Of a DNA stretch of 7,238 nt, positions 1 through 5,593 are shown one piece after another (within the stretch, counting starts at the first letter, position 1; the number at the start of each line of letters is the position of its first letter). Both the position numbers and the translations under genes were made by a program. Origin of the DNA: Bacteroidetes bacterium UBA1952 (GTDB lineage Bacteria; Bacteroidota; Bacteroidia; Chitinophagales; Chitinophagaceae); contig DDEO01000128.1 in assembly GCA_002336725.1 (NCBI GenBank), positions 7,962-15,199 of the forward strand. Reading direction: 5' to 3'. The notes beneath the pieces were generated by a model. It saw only the letters and a list, made by a program, of their open reading frames with translations, was not told where the DNA came from and made no database searches.

Positions 1-5
1 ACTCT

Positions 6-55
6 ACAAACCCACAAAACCCACAAAACCCACAAACCCGCGAAACCCGCAAACC
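6..55. repeat. Short tandem repeat, 8-9 bp units
   Basis: About six head-to-tail copies of a degenerate unit are visible: ACAAACCC, ACAAAACCC, ACAAAACCC, ACAAACCC, GCGAAACCC and GCAAACC. The strand shown is almost free of T, so the run is strongly strand-asymmetric. It lies beyond the 3' end of the YciO-like gene, in the 160-nt stretch with no gene at the left edge, and may continue outside the window. No spacers separate the units, so it is not a CRISPR. Function is unknown; replication slippage is the simplest origin. Confidence 0.75.
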
Positions 56-82
56 ACGCCTCGTATCGCCCGAGAAACCCCC

Positions 83-110
83 GTAGAGACAAGGCATGCC
101 TTGTCTCTAC
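83..110. repeat. Perfect 28-bp palindrome
   Basis: The left arm GTAGAGACAAGGCA is followed directly by its exact reverse complement TGCCTTGTCTCTAC, giving 14-bp arms with no spacer. It sits 50 nt past the stop of the YciO-like gene. In that gene's direction it is followed by a G-run (GGGGG), not a T-run, so it does not look like an intrinsic terminator. From memory, palindromes that start GTAGAGAC and end GTCTCTAC are dispersed in many bacterial genomes; this copy probably belongs to such a family, but that needs a genome search. Confidence 0.85.
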
Positions 111-160
111 ATTGTGGGCGGCCGCGTTCGGGAACATTCATTTATCACGCCATTTACGCA

Positions 161-784
161 TCATTGCAAGATAATCGATGAATCGCCCGCGCCCTCGCGC
201 AGCACTTCCGGTTCTCCGCGCGAAAGGTCGATGACCGTAGAAGGTTCAATATGACCGGGGCCGCCGTCTATCACCAGGTCCACCTGCTTGCCAAACCGCT
301 CATAAATGACCTCCGGGTCGGTGTAGGCTTCTACCTCGTCGTCGTCGTCGGGCAGCGAGCCGCTCATCAGCGGGTGTCCGAGGGCTTCCACAATTTGCTG
401 TGTGATTTTATGGTCGGGAATGCGGATGCCTATTGTATCACGGTGAACTTTTAGGAGTTTGGGCGTTTCACGGCTGGCGGGCAGGATAAAGGTAAAAGGG
501 CCGGGAAGTGCGGTCTTCAGCATCCGGAAAGTGGCGGTGTCGAGGCTTTTGACAAATTTAGAAGCGTCGCTCAGGTCGCAGCAAACGAGCGCGAAGCGCG
601 CATCTTTCATACGCATTCCCTTGAGCTGGCTGACGCGCTCCACGGCTTTGGTGTTAAACGGGTCGCAGCCAAAGGCATAGAGCGTGTCGGTGGGGTAGAT
701 GATAACGCCGCCGTTGCGCAGCACCTCAACGGCCTGTTGGATAAAGCGCGGTTGCGGGTTTTCGGGATGGATAGCGAGCAGCAT
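161..784 (-). CDS. YciO/Sua5/YrdC-family protein (threonylcarbamoyl-AMP synthase-like)
   Basis: A 207-aa cytosolic protein of the YrdC-like fold. The family condenses L-threonine, bicarbonate and ATP into threonylcarbamoyl-AMP, the donor for the t6A modification next to the anticodon of ANN-decoding tRNAs. The opening IHPENPQPRFIQQAVE, then GGVIIYPTDTLYAFGCD at about 25-41, KGMRMK at 55-60, PGPFTFILPA at 94-103, TIGIRIPDH at 117-125 and STVIDLSRGEPEVLREGAGD at about 182-201 cover the whole domain. Length and N-terminus resemble E. coli YciO (about 206 aa) more than YrdC/TsaC or long Sua5, as far as I remember those sequences. YciO's true role is less certain than that of TsaC, so it may not be the main t6A enzyme here. 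I chose the ATG at 784 because it aligns with the family start; the in-frame ATG at 850 would run into the kinase gene. It follows the kinase stop by 40 nt with no visible promoter, so it is probably the last gene of the pnuC operon. Confidence 0.9.
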   Translation of the reverse strand: MLLAIHPENPQPRFIQQAVEVLRNGGVIIYPTDTLYAFGCDPFNTKAVERVSQLKGMRMKDARFALVCCDLSDASKFVKSLDTATFRMLKTALPGPFTFILPASRETPKLLKVHRDTIGIRIPDHKITQQIVEALGHPLMSGSLPDDDDEVEAYTDPEVIYERFGKQVDLVIDGGPGHIEPSTVIDLSRGEPEVLREGAGDSSIILQ

Positions 785-824
785 AAGTGCCGAAGGTTTT
801 TTTAGGGTTAAAACAACTACAAAT

Positions 825-1373
825 TCAGTACCGAAAGATAGGCTTTGCATCCGGCACTGCTTTTTGCACTACACTGAGCGCCTGCCGCAGGCGTTCCGGT
901 GCGGAGCCGTTCAGGGAAACCCACGGCACACCGGCGTACAACACCGCATCCTGGTACATCTTCCAGAGGCGCAGGCGGTCGGCGGGGGCTGGATGCTCGC
1001 GCAGTGGGTCGGGTTCCCAGGGAAGGTCGATGCCGGTGAGCAGGTATAAATCCGGTGGATTTCCGGCAAGGCGTTGGAGGATGCGCAGGTCGCAGCGGCC
1101 ATATTTCTCTTCGCTCCAGATGCGCAGCACGGTTTCTTCGGTGTCGAGGATTAAAAAATCCGGCTTTTGCTGCAAAAGTGTTGCTTCGGCTTGCTGCTGT
1201 TTCCGGAAAATTTCATACAAATCGGCTTCTTCGTAGTGCCTGCCAATGTCGGTGAGGTATTTGCGGGCGGCTTCGGGTCGCCACGGGCAGCCAAGTGCTT
1301 CAGCCAGTTGCGCCGCCAGCGTGCTTTTTCCGGTCGATTCCGGGCCGGTGATGGCAATGCGAAAAGTATTCAT
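825..1373 (-). CDS. NadR-type ribosylnicotinamide kinase (AAA/P-loop ATPase)
   Basis: A 182-aa cytosolic P-loop kinase matching the C-terminal kinase domain of NadR. It probably phosphorylates nicotinamide riboside to NMN with ATP. The Walker A motif GPESTGKST is at residues 10-18, a Walker B-like strand FLILDTEE at 73-80, and the NadR-like stretch LTGIDLPWEPDPLREHP at about 112-128, followed by a lid-like R/K-rich helix. The regulatory helix-turn-helix and the NMN adenylyltransferase domain of full NadR are absent, so it is a stand-alone kinase. Its ATG overlaps the pnuC TGA as ATGA (1370-1373), which suggests translational coupling. Uptake plus kinase in one operon fits metabolic trapping of the imported vitamin. 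The reading frame stays open upstream to 1931, but that part is only the shadow of pnuC. The substrate is inferred from the family and from pnuC, not shown by the sequence alone. Confidence 0.9.
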   Translation of the reverse strand: MNTFRIAITGPESTGKSTLAAQLAEALGCPWRPEAARKYLTDIGRHYEEADLYEIFRKQQQAEATLLQQKPDFLILDTEETVLRIWSEEKYGRCDLRILQRLAGNPPDLYLLTGIDLPWEPDPLREHPAPADRLRLWKMYQDAVLYAGVPWVSLNGSAPERLRQALSVVQKAVPDAKPIFRY

Positions 1374-1993
1374 TGGGCAACGCTGTTTTTCCGGAAATCC
1401 AGCGCCTGTTTGCGCCAGAGGCGGAAGCCGTCGAAGGCAATGATTGTTAGTAAAAGCGTTAGCAGGGCGTAGAGGTACAGGCCTTTGTGGAGTTGGAGCG
1501 GGAAGGCCAGCAGGTTGCTCGCGTTGAGCACCAGCCAGTTTTCGACGCGCCGGCGGGTAAGCAGCCAGGTGCCGGCCCAGGCGATGGCCGTGATAGAGGC
1601 ATCCCAGAGCGGCACGTCGGAGGGCGTAAAACGATGCAGCAAAAAGGCGATTGCGGCGGTTCCCAGAATGCTGATGAGCGCCACCGTTTGCCATTCGCGG
1701 CGCGTTGCGAAAGCTGGTTTTTGCTGGGCAACCGGCTGTTGGCTCCAGGCGTAAATACCCCAGATGCTGATGAAAAAGTAATAGAGATTCAGTCCGGCTT
1801 CGGCGTAGAGGTGGGCCGAGGCCATGAGCCAGACGGAGAGCAGCGTGGAAATAATTCCGGCACCATAGTTCCAGATGCTGCCGCGGCGGGCAAGCAAAAC
1901 CTGCAAAAGCCCGAAGCTCACCGCCAGCCATTCCATAGCCGAAATAGCAGCGATAGCAGGGCGAAAACTGTCAAAAACGGATTCCGGCGGCAT
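1370..1993 (-). CDS. pnuC: Nicotinamide riboside transporter PnuC
   Basis: A 207-aa inner-membrane protein of the PnuC family, which moves nicotinamide riboside into the cell by facilitated diffusion. About seven hydrophobic segments are visible, near residues 20-36, 42-58, 64-83, 102-119, 131-147, 150-168 and 171-190. PnuC hallmarks are the conserved IWNYGAGIIS at 40-49, GLNLYYFFISIWGIYAW at 67-83 and the C-terminal KGLYLYALLTLLLTIIAFDG at 170-189, ending in the basic tail RLWRK. The segment ENWLVLNASN (151-160) is the usual substrate-pocket helix; a second Trp often found three residues after ENW appears as Leu here. I place the start at the ATG at 1993, which leaves the short N-terminal tail usual for the family; the ATG at 1936 (MEWLAV) is an alternative. 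The frame is open up to 2155, but that would run through the divergent tRNA gene and its promoter. No Shine-Dalgarno or clear promoter was found on this strand. Some PnuC relatives carry thiamine; the adjacent kinase favours nicotinamide riboside. Confidence 0.92.
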   Translation of the reverse strand: MPPESVFDSFRPAIAAISAMEWLAVSFGLLQVLLARRGSIWNYGAGIISTLLSVWLMASAHLYAEAGLNLYYFFISIWGIYAWSQQPVAQQKPAFATRREWQTVALISILGTAAIAFLLHRFTPSDVPLWDASITAIAWAGTWLLTRRRVENWLVLNASNLLAFPLQLHKGLYLYALLTLLLTIIAFDGFRLWRKQALDFRKNSVAQ

Positions 1994-2030
1994 GGAGCCA
2001 AAGTTGGGGCTGAAAATAAATTTTTTCTGT

Positions 2031-2060
2031 TTGGAAATTTTCCGCCGCTGCTTATCTTTG
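2031..2060 (+). promoter_or_regulatory. Bacteroidota-type promoter of tRNA-Phe
   Basis: TTG at 2031-2033, preceded by T, is followed after exactly 19 nt by TATCTTTG at 2053-2060. This matches the Bacteroidota primary-sigma consensus TTTG/TTG, 19-21 nt, TAnnTTTG in every fixed position. Transcription should start near 2067, giving a leader of about 20 nt before the mature tRNA. The region between pnuC and the tRNA is AT-rich around the -33 element (AAATAAATTTTTT). Confidence 0.88.
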
Positions 2061-2086
2061 CACTCCTTTCCGAAAGGAAATGGTTC

Positions 2087-2159
2087 GGTGCGGTAGCTCA
2101 GTCGGTAGAGCAATGGACTGAAAATCCATGTGTCGCCGGTTCGATCCCGGCCCACACCA
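2087..2159 (+). tRNA. tRNA-Phe (GAA)
   Basis: A complete 73-nt cloverleaf. Acceptor 5' strand 2087-2093 (GGTGCGG) faces 2152-2158 (CCACACC). The D stem is GCTC/GAGC (2096-2099, 2108-2111) and the anticodon stem ATGGA/TCCAT (2113-2117, 2125-2129). The loop CTGAAAA carries anticodon GAA at 2120-2122. The variable loop is GTGTC, and the T arm is GCCGG-TTCGATC-CCGGC (2135-2151). The discriminator base is A at 2159; the next bases are CTC, so CCA is not encoded and must be added by the CCA-adding enzyme. One oddity is an apparent C-A mismatch at pair 5-68 (2091 against 2154) in the acceptor stem. It is divergent from pnuC, with its own promoter and terminator. Confidence 0.95.
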
Positions 2160-2164
2160 CTCTT

Positions 2165-2202
2165 AAAAAGGCCCTCGCAATAGTGAGGGCTTTTTTATTT
2201 TT
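2165..2202. terminator. Strong intrinsic terminator, probably bidirectional
   Basis: GCCCTCGC (2171-2178), loop AATA and GTGAGGGC (2183-2190) form an 8-bp stem with one G-U pair. On the plus strand it is followed by TTTTTTATTTTT, which ends the tRNA-Phe transcript a few nt after the mature 3' end. On the minus strand the same stem is followed by C and TTTTT (complement of 2165-2169), so it can also end the transcript from the 134-aa gene that arrives from the right. Confidence 0.93.
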
Positions 2203-2245
2203 CGGAAATCCTGATTCCCGGTTTTGTCAATCCTGCGCCGCTATG

Positions 2246-2650
2246 CTATCCCTTTAAAGCATGGATTATCTTGCCAAAAGACGCTTCTTCATGCCTGCGC
2301 ACCCATTCAAAAGGATCAAAGTCGAAGCGCGTCCATTGATGTCCGTCATACCGGAAACCATAGTAAGCAGGCGATGATTGTTCCGGGAAACGGAAGGCCA
2401 GTAAAAGCCGGTCGCTTCGTTTGGGTTGTAGCGCCACATCAAAAGGATTGCCTGCGTTCAGAAGCCGGTGCAGCGTTTCATAATCTGCTGCCTGACACTC
2501 GGCATCCATCTCGACGGGCAGCATAGGCTCGCCTATAATTATCAGATCCTTGTTTTTATCGCGCCGATAAAAAACCCAGTAATGCTTTAGGTTTTCAGGA
2601 TTGGGAGCCGCGCAGGTGCAGAGGCGGAGTTTGTCAGATACAGTACACAT
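2246..2650 (-). CDS. Hypothetical protein, 134 aa
   Basis: I do not recognise this protein family. It is a soluble protein of 134 aa with no signal peptide or membrane segment. The N-terminus contains three Cys (residues 2, 11 and 13, MCTVSDKLRLCTC), which could be a redox or metal site, though there is no fourth ligand nearby. It is rich in aromatic residues (HYWVFYRR at about 23-30, PAYYGFRYDGHQW at about 94-106, RFDFDPFEW at about 108-116), with alternating strand-like stretches. That suggests a small beta-rich fold. The start at 2650 is the only ATG upstream of the conserved-looking part, and no Shine-Dalgarno is visible. It is on the same strand as the res gene but separated from it by 240 nt holding a repeat, so it is probably its own transcript, ending at the shared terminator near 2165-2190. 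Codon usage is like the neighbouring genes, which supports it as a real gene. Confidence 0.75.
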   Translation of the reverse strand: MCTVSDKLRLCTCAAPNPENLKHYWVFYRRDKNKDLIIIGEPMLPVEMDAECQAADYETLHRLLNAGNPFDVALQPKRSDRLLLAFRFPEQSSPAYYGFRYDGHQWTRFDFDPFEWVRRHEEASFGKIIHALKG

Positions 2651-2664
2651 AACAGAAAGGATAT

Positions 2665-2674
2665 TTTCCGGAAA
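2665..2674. repeat. Dispersed palindrome TTTCCGGAAA, intergenic copy
   Basis: This is one of five exact copies of TTTCCGGAAA in the window; the others are at 1200-1209, 1388-1397, 4566-4575 and 5630-5639. A sixth site at 6225-6232 has only the 8-bp core TTCCGGAA. This copy lies 15 nt upstream of the 134-aa gene. Near copies lacking one base occur at 2067-2075 (TTTCCGAAA, in the tRNA leader) and 2200-2208 (TTTCGGAAA, just past the tRNA terminator). The coding copies use two different reading frames (Phe-Arg-Lys and Ser-Gly-Asn). The function is unknown. Confidence 0.7.
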
Positions 2675-2767
2675 TTTATGAAAAAAGGACGCGCCGGATA
2701 CTGCAACATCTGAAACCGTAAGTACTGACGAGAAATTAGTTGGTGATATAAATCCTACATTTTACGG

Positions 2768-2849
2768 GTCATTGCGAGGAGGAACGACGAAGCAACCTGC
2801 ACATTTAACCTGTATGCTGTGCAGGTTGCTTCGCTCTGCTCGCAAGGAC
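2768..2849. repeat. Imperfect palindromic repeat element, about 82 bp
   Basis: The left arm 2768-2802 starts GTCATTGCGAG and ends GAAGCAACCTGCAC. The right arm 2819-2849 is its reverse complement, with a few changes and a 4-nt length difference in the middle. The arms flank a 16-nt loop. A transcript in either direction would fold into a long hairpin. Elements built on GTCATTGCGAG and GAAGCAA are, from memory, scattered through intergenic DNA of many unrelated bacteria. It fills the 240-nt gap between the 134-aa gene and res; I see no coding capacity. Outer inverted 8-mers AATTAGTT (2734-2741) and AACTAATT (2870-2877) may mark a larger unit of about 144 bp. Confidence 0.8.
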
Positions 2850-2853
2850 CTAC

Positions 2854-2873
2854 AGTTAGCTTAACCGCTAACT
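2854..2873. repeat. Small hairpin downstream of res
   Basis: AGTTAGC (2854-2860), loop TTAACC and GCTAACT (2867-2873) form a perfect 7-bp stem 18 nt past the res stop codon. It is not GC-rich and has no T-run in the direction of res, so a terminator role is doubtful. It may be part of the neighbouring palindromic element or help protect the 3' end of the mod-res mRNA. Confidence 0.45.
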
Positions 2874-2890
2874 AATTGTTTGGAACCGTA

Positions 2891-5593
2891 CTACGCCGCA
2901 GCTTCCGCTTCCGCCCCCTTCTCAAACATTTTCACCAAAAATCCCAAAGACATATTGGCCTTCACCTGGTCGTGCGGCACCAGCAGATAGTGCCACGGCT
3001 TGCCGCCCACCGTCTCGTTGTACTGCGAAGCCTGCCGGCAATACAGCAGTGCGGCCCTGGCCTTCGACAGCACGTCTTTGTCGTCCACGTCATCGGCCTT
3101 CTTGGTTTCCACCATCAGGATGCTATCAGGCATTTCGACAATAAAATCGGGCGTATAATTCCGGGAAGGGCGGCCATAGTTGATGTTGAACTGCCCCAGC
3201 GCCGGCTTCAGCCACTTCAGGCAGGCCGGGTCGGCCTCCAGAATAGCCGCAAAATCCTTTTCTGTTTTGCTGTCGAACCGGTAGCGGTTATGACAGGCTT
3301 TTAAAAAGCCGGTAAAGACTTTAGACCGAATGGCCGAGGCGGGCTCAATGGTTTCTTTATAATCATAAAGCCGGTCTCCTGTGTCTTTGGCACCCGATGG
3401 CTCCTTTATTGTCGAATACGCCTTGCCGGTAATTTTCGTGCTTTCCAAGCCCTCGGATACCAGCTCGTGGTGGTCCATCATCTGCCCGTAAATAAGGTCT
3501 GCAATGGGCTTTTTATAGCTCGCTACCACGTTCGCTACCGCTTCTTCGGAAGGCAGGTAGGAACGGAGATGCGCCAGCAGTTGCCCGGTTAGGGCATACA
3601 GCAAATCGGCGTGCTCGTCGTAGGAAACCTCGGGCTTGTCCATCAGCAGCAGGATGAGCTGCTCCTGAGGTTTCATTTTTGCGCCGCCCTTCCCATCCGC
3701 CCGCAGAATGCTTTGCGCGCCGCTTTGCAACTCCTGACTTACGATATCTTCGGAAGCCGGCTGGAAGTTGATAGCCCGTGTGTTCAGACTAAAATCCTTA
3801 AAAACCAGCCGTGTATTCCCCGACGGCACAATGGTGATTCGCGGAATGGGGATGGTGTTATCTACAAGGTTTTTCGCCATGGGCCGGTAGCGTTCCACCG
3901 CTTCTGCTGCCTGCGCTGCTGCATACAAATTGCCTTCCTGCTCCAGCTTCTGCTGATAGTTTTTTTGAAAAGCGGCTATATGCGCTTCGGAGGCGAGGCT
4001 CTCCACCGAAAAAGAAGCTGCCTGCGGCGCAACCTGATGCAGGAAGGAAAGGATAAATTCGTCCTGCTGAATCTGTACCGCTTCCTTTTGCTGCGCTTCC
4101 GGCGGCAGGGTTGCCAGCGCCGCCTTCCGGTCTTCCAGCGCTTGCTTAAGCGGCGAAACGCCGGTTACAATCTCTTTGGGCACTGCCGGCTCGTCGCCAT
4201 CAATCCGGATGATGTTTTCCTGCCGGATAATGCTGTTAGGCTTGTTGGCCTCGTCGATAATGTCCTGAAACCGGTCGTGCTGCACGATGGTGAGCGTATC
4301 GGCGGGCTTGTAGCCCGTGTGCTTGCCATAGGGCAGGCGCAGGCCGCGGCCCAGCGTCTGCTCGGTCAGGGTTTTGGAGGCCGAGGTGCGCAGCGGAATG
4401 ATGGTGTAGAGGTTGGTTACGTCCCAGCCTTCTTTCAGCATATTGACGTGAATAACGATTTCAATCGTGTTTTCCGGATGCTCCAGATTCAGCAGGCGCT
4501 CGATGTTTTCATCTTTCTCGCTCCCGCGCTGGCCGGAGTGGATGTCCATCACTTTTCCTTTATAATTTCCGGAAAAGAAGTCCTCGTTTTCAATCTGCGC
4601 TTTCAACCCGGCGGCGTGGGCCGTATCCACCGCCACCACCAGCACAAAGGGTTTTACGGGCGGCAGGCCGCTGTCTTTGGCGTAAACGGCCAGCTCGGCC
4701 TTGGTATTTTCGTGAATGCGGATGCCGTCCTGCAGTTTTAAAATATCAAGGTCGGCGGCGGAATATTGGGTCGGGTCAAAGTCTTTCCGGGTGGCCACGG
4801 CGGGCATCTTCACAAAACCATCGGCAATGGCTTTGGCCAGACTGTATTCATACACCACGTTTTTAAAACGCGTGTATTTAGCTCCCTGCTGCGTTTGCGG
4901 GGTGGCCGTAAACTCCAGGCCCAAAATGGGGTCCAGCTCGTTGATGACCGTCATGCCGCGGTCGGCGCGGTAGTGGTGCGATTCGTCCATAAGCACCACC
5001 AAATCCGGCAGGCCAGACAGATAGTTAAAATAGCTCTCGCCCAGGTATTCAGACAGGCGCTTGATGCGCGGCAGGCCGCCCCCTTTGGTTTCGGCGTTTA
5101 TCTTGGAGATATTAAAGACGTTGATATTGACGCTTTCATACAACCCGCCGCCCGAAAACTGCCCGTAGTTGTCGCCGGTTACGATGCGGGGCGGGGCCTG
5201 CGCAAAGTCGGCAATGCCTTTAAAAACGTATTTCGGGTTGCGCGGGTCGGCAAAATCGGCAATGAGCTTGTTGTAGATGGTGAGGTTGGGCGCCAGCACA
5301 AAAAAGTTGCGGATGCCATGCTCTTTGTAGAGGTAGGCAATGCAGGCCCCCATCAGCCGCGTCTTGCCCACGCCGGTGGCCAGCGAAAAACACAACGACG
5401 GAAAAGAACGCTCAAAATCCACACAGGTGGGGCAGTGCGCTTTTACGGTAGCCAGCATTTGGTCCAGACTGTCGGACTTTTTAGCTTTCAGGGGTTGCAG
5501 CAGTTGGTACAATTCATCCAGCAACTGAAGGCTTTGCGCCTGCGGCTGCCGCAGGCTCAGCCGGTTGCTGATAAAGTTTACGGTTTTGTTCAT
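2891..5593 (-). CDS. res: Type III restriction enzyme, Res subunit (helicase-endonuclease)
   Basis: A 900-aa cytosolic superfamily 2 translocase with a nuclease domain, the cutting subunit of a type III system. Type III enzymes cut a short distance from an unmethylated site, after ATP-driven communication between sites. Motifs in order: LRQPQ at 14-18; Walker A ATGVGKT at 72-78; motif II DESHH at 203-207; motif III FTATP at 228-232; the second RecA lobe with LKEGWDVTNL at 386-395; and motif VI EQTLGRGLRLP at 411-421. The C-terminal PD-(D/E)xK site is visible as NYTPDF (D816) and MVETKK (E829, K831). All catalytic residues that I can check are present, so it looks active. Length is near that of known Res subunits (about 900-1000 aa). 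Its ATG overlaps the mod TGA as TGATG (5591-5595), with no Shine-Dalgarno, so translation is probably coupled to mod. The C-terminus ends in an acidic, Ala-rich tail (KGAEAEAAA). The long plus-strand open frames opposite it are shadows. Confidence 0.95.
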   Translation of the reverse strand: MNKTVNFISNRLSLRQPQAQSLQLLDELYQLLQPLKAKKSDSLDQMLATVKAHCPTCVDFERSFPSLCFSLATGVGKTRLMGACIAYLYKEHGIRNFFVLAPNLTIYNKLIADFADPRNPKYVFKGIADFAQAPPRIVTGDNYGQFSGGGLYESVNINVFNISKINAETKGGGLPRIKRLSEYLGESYFNYLSGLPDLVVLMDESHHYRADRGMTVINELDPILGLEFTATPQTQQGAKYTRFKNVVYEYSLAKAIADGFVKMPAVATRKDFDPTQYSAADLDILKLQDGIRIHENTKAELAVYAKDSGLPPVKPFVLVVAVDTAHAAGLKAQIENEDFFSGNYKGKVMDIHSGQRGSEKDENIERLLNLEHPENTIEIVIHVNMLKEGWDVTNLYTIIPLRTSASKTLTEQTLGRGLRLPYGKHTGYKPADTLTIVQHDRFQDIIDEANKPNSIIRQENIIRIDGDEPAVPKEIVTGVSPLKQALEDRKAALATLPPEAQQKEAVQIQQDEFILSFLHQVAPQAASFSVESLASEAHIAAFQKNYQQKLEQEGNLYAAAQAAEAVERYRPMAKNLVDNTIPIPRITIVPSGNTRLVFKDFSLNTRAINFQPASEDIVSQELQSGAQSILRADGKGGAKMKPQEQLILLLMDKPEVSYDEHADLLYALTGQLLAHLRSYLPSEEAVANVVASYKKPIADLIYGQMMDHHELVSEGLESTKITGKAYSTIKEPSGAKDTGDRLYDYKETIEPASAIRSKVFTGFLKACHNRYRFDSKTEKDFAAILEADPACLKWLKPALGQFNINYGRPSRNYTPDFIVEMPDSILMVETKKADDVDDKDVLSKARAALLYCRQASQYNETVGGKPWHYLLVPHDQVKANMSLGFLVKMFEKGAEAEAAA

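Noticed and set aside
6..55. CRISPR array
   Set aside because: The units are 8-9 bp, directly adjacent and without spacers.
83..110. Intrinsic terminator of the YciO-like gene
   Set aside because: The palindrome is followed by a G-run rather than a T-run in the gene's direction, and it has no loop.
785..850. Upstream start for the YciO-like protein at 850
   Set aside because: It overlaps the kinase gene and adds 22 residues absent from the family; the ATG at 784 aligns with the usual start.
1374..1931. N-terminal extension of the NadR-type kinase to 1931
   Set aside because: It is an out-of-frame shadow of pnuC. The kinase domain begins at the ATG at 1373 with the Walker A motif 10 residues in.
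1994..2155. N-terminal extension of PnuC up to 2155
   Set aside because: It would be read from the complement of tRNA-Phe and its promoter, and the added residues do not fit the PnuC family.
2087..2159. Integration site of a genomic island at tRNA-Phe
   Set aside because: I found no repeat of the tRNA 3' end and no integrase in the window. Being next to a restriction system is suggestive at most.
1487..2257. Plus-strand open frame running through pnuC, the tRNA gene and the terminator
   Set aside because: It overlaps pnuC, the tRNA promoter, tRNA-Phe and the terminator, so it cannot be a normal gene.
3611..4741. Long plus-strand open frame (376 codons) opposite res
   Set aside because: It lies fully inside res, which has all helicase and nuclease motifs. 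The translation has no recognisable domain, and high GC makes long antisense frames common.
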